DNA of 64,000 nt from Streptomyces bauhiniae (lineage in GTDB: Bacteria > Actinomycetota > Actinomycetes > Streptomycetales > Streptomycetaceae). The stretch lies in assembly GCF_004784475.1 (NCBI RefSeq), contig NZ_SRRT01000011.1:1-64000 (forward strand), written 5' to 3'. Below are positions 36,922 to 45,476 of the stretch, piece by piece. Position numbers and translations under genes: made by a program. Under the pieces are notes generated by a model. The model worked only from the letters and a program-made list of their open reading frames with translations. It searched no databases and was not told where the DNA came from. Within the stretch, counting starts at the first letter, position 1; the number at the start of each line of letters is the position of its first letter.

Positions 36922-38190
36922 TCAGGAACCGGTCAGAGCGGCGCGGTCCGGGACCCGGCCGGGCTCCGGCAGGGCGCGGCTCGCGGGCACGTTGGCCGGG
37001 GGCCGGGTGGACTGCCACAGCCGGACGAAGGACAGCACGGCGGCGCCCAGCAGCAGCAGGTTGCGGGCCAGGATGAGCAGGCAGCCAGGCCAGGTGCCGT
37101 CGATGACCGCGCCGTAGTTCATCGGGAAGACCAGGGTGCTCACCCCGGTGGCGATGAGGATCAGTACCGCCACCGGACGCTGGCGGGTGTGCCGGGAGGT
37201 CAGGCAGACGGCGGCCAGGCCCAGCAGCCAGATGAGGTACTGCGGGCTGATGACCCGGCTGGTGACGGTGAACAGCAGCACGGCGGTCAGCGCCGCGTCG
37301 TACGGCGTCGCCGGGGAGAAGTGCCGGGCCCGCAGTCGCCACACCACCAGCAGCGCGAAGGCGGCCGCCGTCAGGGCGAGGGAGGCGGTGGCGACCGTGT
37401 GCACCTGGGGGCCGACCAGTTCCATGGAGCCGTACTGGTAGCGCACCGTGCCGGACCAGCCCGCGTGCCGGGCCAGGTTGAGCGCGGTGCCGCCGAGCGA
37501 CTCCAACTGGACGCCCCGGCCGCCCTGTTCGCGCAGGAACGCGAAGGGGTTGGCGAACAGCAGCGCCAGTACCGCGAGCGAGGCGCAGCCGGCCGCCGTC
37601 GCCCAGGACCACGCCGAGCGGGTCGCCCGTCCGCGTGACACGCCGAGCAGCACCAGCGCGGGCCACACCTTCACCACCGCGCCGAGCGCGCCGAACACCC
37701 CGGCCGCGCGCGGCGACCGGCCGAGCGCCAGCAGGGCGGCCACACCGAGCGCGGTGACCTGGACGTCGTAACGCGCCAGCGGCATGTGCAGCAGCAGCGG
37801 GAGACCGCCCACCCAGAGCGCGGCGCCGCGCAGACTGCGCCCGGTGCGCCGCCCGGCGACGGCCAGCGCCACCGCCACGGCCCCGTCCGCCACCAGCGTC
37901 AGCAGCACGAACGCCTCGAAGTACGACAGCCACGGCAGCAGCCCCGGCGCCAGCAGCACCAGCCCCGCGCCCGGCGGGTACTGCCACAGCGTGTCGTGCG
38001 TCGGGAACGTGCCCTGCGACAGCACGCCGTACCAGTGGAAGTACAGCCGCCACACCTCGCGCGACACCGAGCCGCCGCCCAGCACGTGCGCCGAGCCGAG
38101 GGTGAGGAGCCCCAGCATCAGCGCGCGGGTGGCGAGCCAGCCGGCGACGAGGGCGAGGACCGGACCGGAGGTGACACGGAGACGGTTCAT
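36922..38190 (-). CDS. GT87-type membrane glycosyltransferase
   Basis: 422 residues, about eleven hydrophobic helices, first at about 8-30. The layout and motifs (WQYPPGAGLVLLAPGLLPWL near 70; GAVVKVWPALVLLG near 175; SPQYLIWLLGLAAV near 320) fit the GT87 (DUF2029) family, whose mycobacterial members use polyprenyl-phosphate mannose outside the membrane. Start at ATG 38190: TAGGCT (minus strand, 38199-38204) stands eight bases before it, so probably leaderless. The longer frame upstream is not supported. Co-transcribed with the GT2 at 35304-36905. Confidence 0.85.
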   Translation of the reverse strand: MNRLRVTSGPVLALVAGWLATRALMLGLLTLGSAHVLGGGSVSREVWRLYFHWYGVLSQGTFPTHDTLWQYPPGAGLVLLAPGLLPWLSYFEAFVLLTLVADGAVAVALAVAGRRTGRSLRGAALWVGGLPLLLHMPLARYDVQVTALGVAALLALGRSPRAAGVFGALGAVVKVWPALVLLGVSRGRATRSAWSWATAAGCASLAVLALLFANPFAFLREQGGRGVQLESLGGTALNLARHAGWSGTVRYQYGSMELVGPQVHTVATASLALTAAAFALLVVWRLRARHFSPATPYDAALTAVLLFTVTSRVISPQYLIWLLGLAAVCLTSRHTRQRPVAVLILIATGVSTLVFPMNYGAVIDGTWPGCLLILARNLLLLGAAVLSFVRLWQSTRPPANVPASRALPEPGRVPDRAALTGS

Positions 38191-38242
38191 CGCGTGGGAG
38201 CCTAATCCGCGCGGATGGTGTATCTCTGCCGATACGCCGTCA

Positions 38243-39913
38243 ATGATCGGAAAAGACTGGCACATCGCAAAAGATCGGGCCGTGGTGGACGTCGGGCCTC
38301 TGGTGGAAACGCAGCCGCCCCGGGCGGCTGGAAGAACGGCGGCCGTGCCGGGCGGCGCGGACGCGGAGCGGACCGGCCGGGTGCCCTGGCGCGTCCGGTG
38401 GGGCGCACCCGTGTGCCTGCCCGCGCTGGTGATGCTCGGGCTCGGGCTGTGGGGGGTGGACCGGGGCGGGATATGGCGCGACGAGGCCGTCACCTTCCAG
38501 GTCGCCCGCCGCTCGGTGCCGCAGATCTGGCAACTGCTGCACGGCGTCGACGCGGTGCACGGCCTGTACTACCTGCTGATGCACGCCGTCCTCGCCTTTC
38601 ACCCGGACGAGGTAACGCTCCGGCTGCCCTCGGTGTGCGCGGCGGCCGTCACCGCCGCCCTCGTCGGCGAACTGGGCGTCCGGCTCGCCGGGCCGCGCGT
38701 CGGCCTGTGGGCCGGACTGCTGTACGCCGTCTCGCCGTTGGCCGGCCACTACGCCCAGGAGGGCCGCTCGTACGCGCTCGTCGCGGCGGGCGCCACCGGC
38801 GCGACCCTGCTGTTCGTCCGCGGGGTGCGCACCGGCGCCTGGCGGGCCTACGGCACGGTCCTCGCGGTCACCTGCTGGCTGCACGAGTTCGCCGTGCTGC
38901 TGCTCCTGGCCCACGCGGCGTCCCTCGCGCTGGCCCGCGTCGGCGCGCGGGTGTGGCGGGGCTGGGGGAGCGCGGCCGGGCTCGTGACGCTCACCCTGCT
39001 GCCGATGATCCTGGTCTCGCACGCCCAGTCCGCCCAACTGGCCTGGGTGCGCCCGCCGACCTGGGCCACCGCCGACAGCCTGCTGCGCTGGTTCCTCGGT
39101 CCCGGCGAGGGCGTGTACTGGACCTGCCTGGTGCTCGCCCTGCTCGGCCTGGCCGGACTCGCCGGGCCACCGGGACGGCTGACCTGCGCGCGGGTCGGCC
39201 TGCCGCTCGCCGTGGTGCCGCCCGCCGCCCTGATGCTGGTCTCGCAGCTCTCCCCGCTCTACGTCGACCGGTACGTCCTCTACGCCCTCTCCGGCGCGCC
39301 CCTGCTGGTCGCCGCCGGCGCCGACCGGCTCGCCCGGCTCGCCGCCCGGCTGCGGCTGCGGGTGCCCCGGCCGCCGGTGCTGGCCCTGGCCGGGGCCGCG
39401 CTGGCCGTCCTGGCGCTGTGCCTCCAGCTCCCGCTGATGAGCGACGACCGCGACCCGGCCCACCGCCCGGACGACCTGGCCGCCGCGGCACGGGTCGCCG
39501 CGCGCGAGGTGAGGCCCGGCCAGCCGGTGCTGTTCCTGCCCACCCAGGCCCGCAACGCGGCCCTCGCCTACCCGGCCGCCTTCGCGGGCGTACGCGACAT
39601 CGCCCTGGACGAGCCGGCCCCGGAGGCCGGGACGCTGTACGGCAGGGAGGCCGACGCGGCCGAACTGCGGCGGCGGCTGTCCGGGCTCGACCGGGTGTGG
39701 GTGGTGGCCGACCGGGACCTGCTGGCCGGCCGCTGGAGCCCGAGCGGCCCCACCGAGCGCGCCAAACTGGCCGTACTGGCCCAGGAGTTCATGCCCGCCG
39801 AGGAGTCGGCCGACGGCGACGCGAGCGTACGGCTCTACGTCCGCCGGGTCGCCCTCAGCGCGCTGCCGGGCCTTGCTCCAGTTCCCGCACCGCGGCGTCC
39901 AGCGCGCCGGTGA
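38243..39913 (+). CDS. GT39/PMT-like membrane glycosyltransferase
   Basis: 556 residues with this start. Helix 1 is at about 54-71, followed by WRDEAVT, the acidic catalytic-site pattern of GT-C enzymes of the PMT/ArnT kind; HYAQEGRSYALV near residue 170 is a further family block. About ten helices, then a C-terminal soluble part. It probably moves a sugar from a polyprenyl-phosphate donor on the outer face. The start is uncertain: ATG 38243 or GTG 38282/38285, none with a clear ribosome site. Its 3' end overlaps the convergent ohrR by 59 bases. Confidence 0.82.
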   Translation: MIGKDWHIAKDRAVVDVGPLVETQPPRAAGRTAAVPGGADAERTGRVPWRVRWGAPVCLPALVMLGLGLWGVDRGGIWRDEAVTFQVARRSVPQIWQLLHGVDAVHGLYYLLMHAVLAFHPDEVTLRLPSVCAAAVTAALVGELGVRLAGPRVGLWAGLLYAVSPLAGHYAQEGRSYALVAAGATGATLLFVRGVRTGAWRAYGTVLAVTCWLHEFAVLLLLAHAASLALARVGARVWRGWGSAAGLVTLTLLPMILVSHAQSAQLAWVRPPTWATADSLLRWFLGPGEGVYWTCLVLALLGLAGLAGPPGRLTCARVGLPLAVVPPAALMLVSQLSPLYVDRYVLYALSGAPLLVAAGADRLARLAARLRLRVPRPPVLALAGAALAVLALCLQLPLMSDDRDPAHRPDDLAAAARVAAREVRPGQPVLFLPTQARNAALAYPAAFAGVRDIALDEPAPEAGTLYGREADAAELRRRLSGLDRVWVVADRDLLAGRWSPSGPTERAKLAVLAQEFMPAEESADGDASVRLYVRRVALSALPGLAPVPAPRRPARR

Positions 39914-40367
39914 GCCGGTCGAGGCGTTCGCGCAGCTCGCCGATCTCGGCCGGGTCGGCCCCGGTCGCGGCGGCGATGCGGCGGGGCACCTCCAGCGCCC
40001 GCTCGCGCAGGGCCGTGCCCTCGCCGGTGAGCGTCACCCGCACCGAGCGCTCGTCGCTCGCGCTGCGCTCCCGGCGCACCAGACCGGCGCCCTCCAGCCG
40101 CTTGAGCAGCGGGGAGAGGGTGCCGGAGTCGAGCCGCAGATGCTCCCCGAGCTGCTTGACGGGCAGCGCGCCGCGCTCCCACAGCACCAGCATCACCAGG
40201 TACTGCGGGTAGGTGAGCCCGAGGTCCTTGAGCAGCACCCGGTAGACGCCGTTGAAGGCGCGGGAGGCGGCGTTCAGGGAGAAGCAGATCTGCCGGTCCA
40301 GGCGGAGCCAGTCCGGGTCGGCGGCGTCGGTGGCGGGACCGGCCGACGGGGTGGGCGAGACGCTCAT
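39855..40367 (-). CDS. ohrR: MarR-family organic peroxide sensor OhrR
   Basis: 170 residues. The redox-sensing Cys lies in RQICFSLNAASRAFN at about residue 28, as in OhrR proteins; winged-helix DNA-binding region LRLDSGTLSPLLKRLEGAGL near 80 and wing ERSASDERSVRVTLT. OhrR represses ohr until the Cys is oxidised by organic hydroperoxides. It lies divergently from ohr with an operator between. ATG 40367 stands seven bases after TATCCT (minus strand, 40375-40380), so leaderless. The end overlaps the convergent GT39-like gene by 59 bases. Confidence 0.94.
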   Translation of the reverse strand: MSVSPTPSAGPATDAADPDWLRLDRQICFSLNAASRAFNGVYRVLLKDLGLTYPQYLVMLVLWERGALPVKQLGEHLRLDSGTLSPLLKRLEGAGLVRRERSASDERSVRVTLTGEGTALRERALEVPRRIAAATGADPAEIGELRERLDRLTGALDAAVRELEQGPAAR

Positions 40368-40400
40368 GACACCCAGGATAGCGGGACGGTGGCAGTTTGG

Positions 40401-40420
40401 TTGTGCACAATTTAATTGTG
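40401..40420. promoter_or_regulatory. OhrR operator (overlapping palindromes)
   Basis: TTGTGCACAA (40401-40410) and CACAATTTAATTGTG (40406-40420) are both perfect palindromes and share the CACAA half-site. The AATT-centred site resembles the TACAATT/AATTGTA OhrR operator of B. subtilis. It lies between ohrR and ohr. Confidence 0.8.
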
Positions 40421-40496
40421 TGCTCTACTCGATGGCGAGGGTGGCGGTCCTCCTCGGCCCGCCGCCACCGACTTCACCGAGAGGACCGGTCTCCCC

Positions 40497-40910
<414 letters not shown>

Positions 40911-40926
40911 GCCCCCGCCGCACGTC

Positions 40927-43143
40927 TCACGGGGACCGGGTGAGCTGATCGGCTCCCACGGCCGGGCCGGGGATGCGCGCCGCACCGGTGGCGGGCATCG
41001 CCTCGCCGAGCAGCAGGGTGCGTACCACCCGCTCGGCGGCCCGGCCGTCCTCGAACTCGCAGAAGCGCGCCCGGAAGTCGGCCCGCAGTGCCGCCGACTC
41101 CCCGTCCCGCCACGCCCCGGACTCGAACAGCCAGGCCAACTCCCGCTGCGAGTACGTCACATGGCCCGGCGGCCGGGCGGTGAGGTCCAGATAGGCGCCC
41201 CTGCTCGCCCGGAAGGTGTCCCAGTCGTCGGCGTGGACCACGATCGGGCGGTCCAGTACGGCGTAGTCGAACATGACCGACGAGTAGTCCGTGACCAGCA
41301 CGTCCGAGGCCAGCATCACCTCCGCCGCCTCCGGCTCGTCCGTCGCGTCGACCACCACCCCGCGCCGGGCCAGCTCCGCCAGACCCGCCCCGCGCGCCGG
41401 GCCGTTCGCCAGCGACGGGTGCAGCCGCACCACCAGCGTGTGCCCCTCGCCCAGGCCGGCCGCGAACGCCGCCAGGTCGATCCGGTCCGCGTGGCCGCCC
41501 CGGACGTAGTCGCGCCGGGTCGGGGCGTAGAGCACCACCGTGTGGTCCTCGGGGATGCCGTGCCTGCGGCGGAACTCCCGGCCCCGCGAGGCGCCCGCGC
41601 CCACCAGGACGTCGTTGCGCGGGCTGCCGGTGCGGACCGAGGTGAAGTGGCAGGGGAAGGCCCGCTCCCACACCAGCTCCGCGTGCCGGTTGGCCACCAG
41701 GCCGTAGTCCCAGCGGTCCGCCCGGCGCAGCATCCGGGGCACGTCGAAACCGAGCCGGGCGCCGGGCCGGTCCAGCAGATCGGCGCCCAGGTACTTGAGC
41801 GGGGTGCCCTGGTGGGTCTGGATGTGCGTGGCGCCGGGCCGCTTGACCAGCGCGCCCGGCCAGTTGACGTCGTTGACGAAGTACGAGGCCCGGGCGGTGA
41901 CCTGCAGATAGCGCCGCGAGCCCAGCAGCACGTACTCGGTGTCCGGGGGCAGGGTCGCGGCGGTCTCCTCGTCCCGCACCACCCACACCCCGCGCAACTG
42001 AGGTGCGATCACCTTCGCCGCCCGGTACACCGCCGCCGGGTCGCCCAGCATGCCCCGGTGCGAGGACGCCGAGTACACCACCAGACCGGGGTCCAGCGGG
42101 CGGCGCGACTGCACCGCCGACCAGCCGCGCCGGGCCCGGGCCCCGGCCGCCGTCCGCAGCCGTGCCGCACGCCGTCCGGCCTCCCGGCCCGCCTGCGCGG
42201 CCCGGCGGCGCAGGAGGTACGCCCCGTAGCCGCCCTCCAGCACACGGGTCTCACCCTCGGCGCGGGTGCCCTCCGGCTTGTGCGTGCGGAACATCTCCGC
42301 CGTGCGCCGGAAGAACTCGGCCTTGTCACCCGGCGGCAGCCGGTCCGGCTTGGCCAGGATGTCCAGGCAGTGCTCACCCATCTTGCGGTGCAGATACGGC
42401 CGCCAGCGCCACAGCTCCGGGTTCGCCTCGACGAACGCGAAGACCCGCTCGTACTGCTCGTGCACGTCGAAGTGCTTGCGGCTGGTGGTGGAGAGGATGT
42501 TGCCCTGCCTGCGCTGGCGGTAGTGCAGACAGATCCGGTCCAGGGTGGCGATCCGCCCGGCGCTCAGCATGACCGGGAAGGTCCAGGGAGTGTCCTCGTA
42601 GTAGCCCGGCGGGAACGCGAAGCCGTGGCCCGTGACGAAGTCGCGGCGGTAGACCTTGTTCCACACCACCATCAGCAGGTCGAGGATCTCCGGCCGCTCG
42701 GCCGCCGTGAAGGTGCCGTCCTCGGCGGCGAGGACATGGGCGAGGACGTTGCGACGGGTGCCGCCCCACCAGTAGGTGCGGGCGTAGTCGAAGACCAGTA
42801 CGTCCGGGTCCCCGGTCTCCGCGAGGCGGCCGGCGACGGCGGCCAGGGCGCCAGGGGTGAGGGTGTCGTCGCTGTCGAGGAAGAGCAGGTAGTCGCCGGT
42901 GGCGTGCGGCATCCCGGCGTTGCGGGCCCGGCCGAGGCCGACGTTCTCCGGCAGGTGCAGCACCTTCACGCGGGGGTCGCGGGCGGCGTACTCGTCGAGG
43001 ATCGCGCCGCAGCCGTCCGGTGAGCGGTCGTCCACGGCGATCACCTCCAGGTCGCCGAAGGACTGCCCGAGCACCGAGTCCAGGCACTCGCGCAGGAAGC
43101 CCTGCACCTTGAAGCAGGGGACGATGACACTGAAGCGGGGCAC
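40927..43143 (-). CDS. GT2 - CDP-glycerol glycerophosphotransferase fusion (array copy 1)
   Basis: 738 residues. GT2 domain intact: VIAVDDRSPDGCGAILDEY near 35, DxD in YLLFLDSDDTLTPGA (about 90-93), PPGYYEDTPWTFPVM near 180. The TagF-like domain begins near 350: KRPGATHIQTHQGTPLKYLG (about 434-453), SPRNDV, YAPTRRD, RLHPSL (about 573) and VTDYSSVMFDYAVLDRPIV. At the first TagF histidine site the sequence is HQGTPLK, with the His one residue earlier than in HGTPLK, so activity is likely but not certain. GTG start at 43143 with GAGGAG 12 bases before, six bases after the upstream gene. Confidence 0.9.
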   Translation of the reverse strand: MPRFSVIVPCFKVQGFLRECLDSVLGQSFGDLEVIAVDDRSPDGCGAILDEYAARDPRVKVLHLPENVGLGRARNAGMPHATGDYLLFLDSDDTLTPGALAAVAGRLAETGDPDVLVFDYARTYWWGGTRRNVLAHVLAAEDGTFTAAERPEILDLLMVVWNKVYRRDFVTGHGFAFPPGYYEDTPWTFPVMLSAGRIATLDRICLHYRQRRQGNILSTTSRKHFDVHEQYERVFAFVEANPELWRWRPYLHRKMGEHCLDILAKPDRLPPGDKAEFFRRTAEMFRTHKPEGTRAEGETRVLEGGYGAYLLRRRAAQAGREAGRRAARLRTAAGARARRGWSAVQSRRPLDPGLVVYSASSHRGMLGDPAAVYRAAKVIAPQLRGVWVVRDEETAATLPPDTEYVLLGSRRYLQVTARASYFVNDVNWPGALVKRPGATHIQTHQGTPLKYLGADLLDRPGARLGFDVPRMLRRADRWDYGLVANRHAELVWERAFPCHFTSVRTGSPRNDVLVGAGASRGREFRRRHGIPEDHTVVLYAPTRRDYVRGGHADRIDLAAFAAGLGEGHTLVVRLHPSLANGPARGAGLAELARRGVVVDATDEPEAAEVMLASDVLVTDYSSVMFDYAVLDRPIVVHADDWDTFRASRGAYLDLTARPPGHVTYSQRELAWLFESGAWRDGESAALRADFRARFCEFEDGRAAERVVRTLLLGEAMPATGAARIPGPAVGADQLTRSP

Positions 43144-43149
43144 GGCGGA

Positions 43150-45351
43150 TCAGCTCCTCACGAGGGACGCGGCGGCGGGGGCGGGCACACGCTCCGCGAG
43201 CGGCACCACCGGCGGCAGCGCCTCCGGCGGTTCACCGAGCAGCACCCGGCGCACGACCCGCTCGGCCGCCCGCCCGTCGTCGAACTCGCAGAACCGCTCC
43301 CGGAACACGGCCCGGCGCGCGGCGGACTCCTCACCCCGGTACTCGCCCTCGCGGAACACCCGCGCCAGCTCCTCGGGCGTCCGGACCACCGGGCCCGGCG
43401 CCTCCGCCATCAGGTCGAAGTACACGCCCCGCGTCTCGCGGTAGACCTCCCAGTCGTCCGCGAACACCACGATCGGGCGGTCCAGGTTGGCGTAGTCGAA
43501 CATGATCGAGGAGTAGTCCGTGATCAGCGCGTCCGCCGCCAGGCACACGTCCTCCGCCGAGCGGTGCGCGGTGACGTCGATGATCCGGTCCGAACTCCGG
43601 GCCGTGCCCCGGTCGTAGAAGTAGTGGGCGCGCAGCAGCACCACCACGTCGTCCCCGGCCGCCTCGCAGAACGCGGCCAGATCCAGGCCGGGTTCGAAGC
43701 CGGTGGCGTGGTCGCGGTGGGTGGGCGCGTACAGCACCGCCGTGGCTCCCTCGGGGACGCCCAGCTCGCGGCGGACGCGGGCCACGTCGTCGGCGGTCGC
43801 CGTCACATACACGTCGTTGCGCGGGTAGCCGTACTCCAACTGCTCGTAGGCGCCGGGGAAGGCGCGCTCCCACATCTGCGTGGAGTGCCGGTTGGACGAC
43901 AGGTTGAAGTCCCAGCGGTCCACCCGGCCCAGCAGCTTGGTGAAGCTGCCCGAGCGCGCGGCCACCACCGGGTACGTCGACTGGTCCACGCCCATCTTCT
44001 TCAGCGGGGTGCCGTGCTGGGTCTGCAGATGCGTGCTGCCGGGACGCTTGACGACACCCTCGGCGAAGTTGGCGTTGTTCACGAGGTACTTGGCGCGGGC
44101 CAGCACCTCCCAGTACCGGCGCGAACCGATCACCGCGTACTCCACGCCCTCCGGGACCGTGTGCGCCTGGTCGGCCTCCACCAGGAACACCGACCGGATG
44201 TGCGGCGCGAGTTCACGCGCCTTGGCGTGGATCGCGGCCGGGTTGCAGGCGTACCCCCGGCCCCAATAGGCGCAGTACACCGCGAGGTTGGCGTCGAGGG
44301 GGCGGCGCAGCGCGCGGGCGTAGCGCAGCCGGGTGCGCAGCATGCGCGGCTTCGGCAGCCGGCGCAGCACCCCGGCGGCCACCCGGTTGGCCCCGCGCAG
44401 CGCGCGGAACGGGGTGTACGCGCCCGTCGCCAGCAGCCGGTGCTGCACCCCGAGGCTCCCGCCGGGCACCCGGTACCCGGCCGGGCGGTGTCTGCGGTAC
44501 AGCCGTCCGGCGCGGCGGAAGAACGCCCGGTGGCCCTCGGTGAGCCGCTCGGGGCGGGACGCGGTCTTCAAGACCTGGGTGAAGAGCTGCCCGAACAGGG
44601 CTCGGGCCCGCTCCGCCGGGAGCGCGGACTCGGCTGCCCGGCGCAGCACCCGGTCCACCTGGTCCAGCAGGTCCCGCTGGTGCGGTCCCGGTGCGTTCAG
44701 CCTGCTGCCCTGGCGCCGGGCCCGGTGCCGGACGACCGGCCGGCGCAGCACCGCGATCCGTCCGGCGGCGACGGTGACCAGGCCGCCCCAGCCGAGGTCG
44801 GTGAAGTGGCCCTCGGGGAAGGCGAGTTCGTGTTCGGTGAGGAAGGAGCGCCGGTAGCAGGCGCTCCACGCGGGGAGCTGGGCACCGGTGAGCCAGGGGG
44901 CCGCGCCGGGCGCGAAGGCGCCGTTGGGAGCCTTGGCCAGCAGCGGGGCGGCCGGGTTGGCGGGCTCGCCCTCCCACCAGGGGACGCGCTCATACTCCGC
45001 GTACAGCACGTCGACGCCCGCGGTCTCGGTCAGCCGTTGGTCCAGCGCGGCCAGCGCGCCGGGCAGCAGCAGGTCGTCGCCGTCCAGGAACAGCACGTAT
45101 CCGCCGCGCGCGGCCCGCAGCCCGGCGTTGCGCGCCCCGCTCAGTCCGGCCGACGGCGGTGAGTTCACCGGGAGCACCCGCCGGTCGCGCTCGGCGAATC
45201 CGGCGGCGACGGCGGCGGCCGGGGCGTCGGGGGAGTCGCAGACCGGGATCAGTTCCAGGTCGCCGAAGGACTGGGCGAGGACCGAGTCGAGGGCCTGCGA
45301 CAGCCGGCCCGGGACCCCGTGGGAGGGGACGATGATGCTGAAGCGGGGCAT
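43150..45351 (-). CDS. GT2 - CDP-glycerol glycerophosphotransferase fusion (array copy 2)
   Basis: 733 residues. GT2 domain with YVLFLDGDDLLLPGA near 90. The TagF-like domain has KRPGSTHLQTQHGTPLKKMG (His present), YPRNDVYV, YAPTHRD, RAHYFYDR and ITDYSSIMFDYANLDRPIV, so all motifs are intact. Its C-terminal end (FCEFDDGRAAERVVRR, then LGEPPEALPPV) is almost the same as that of the fusion at 30461-32659, closer than to its tandem neighbours, suggesting these two arose from one another. ATG 45351. Likely polymerase or primase for an alditol-phosphate wall polymer. Confidence 0.9.
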   Translation of the reverse strand: MPRFSIIVPSHGVPGRLSQALDSVLAQSFGDLELIPVCDSPDAPAAAVAAGFAERDRRVLPVNSPPSAGLSGARNAGLRAARGGYVLFLDGDDLLLPGALAALDQRLTETAGVDVLYAEYERVPWWEGEPANPAAPLLAKAPNGAFAPGAAPWLTGAQLPAWSACYRRSFLTEHELAFPEGHFTDLGWGGLVTVAAGRIAVLRRPVVRHRARRQGSRLNAPGPHQRDLLDQVDRVLRRAAESALPAERARALFGQLFTQVLKTASRPERLTEGHRAFFRRAGRLYRRHRPAGYRVPGGSLGVQHRLLATGAYTPFRALRGANRVAAGVLRRLPKPRMLRTRLRYARALRRPLDANLAVYCAYWGRGYACNPAAIHAKARELAPHIRSVFLVEADQAHTVPEGVEYAVIGSRRYWEVLARAKYLVNNANFAEGVVKRPGSTHLQTQHGTPLKKMGVDQSTYPVVAARSGSFTKLLGRVDRWDFNLSSNRHSTQMWERAFPGAYEQLEYGYPRNDVYVTATADDVARVRRELGVPEGATAVLYAPTHRDHATGFEPGLDLAAFCEAAGDDVVVLLRAHYFYDRGTARSSDRIIDVTAHRSAEDVCLAADALITDYSSIMFDYANLDRPIVVFADDWEVYRETRGVYFDLMAEAPGPVVRTPEELARVFREGEYRGEESAARRAVFRERFCEFDDGRAAERVVRRVLLGEPPEALPPVVPLAERVPAPAAASLVRS

Positions 45352-45476
45352 GCTGTTCTTTCTGTCGTCTTGCGGCCGCGGCCCGGCCGCCCGGCCGGAC
45401 GCCAGGTGGACGGCCGGGTCGGCGTGGGCCGCGTCGTGCCGAGGGGCATGGAGACTCCCGGAAGGTCCAACGGTGT

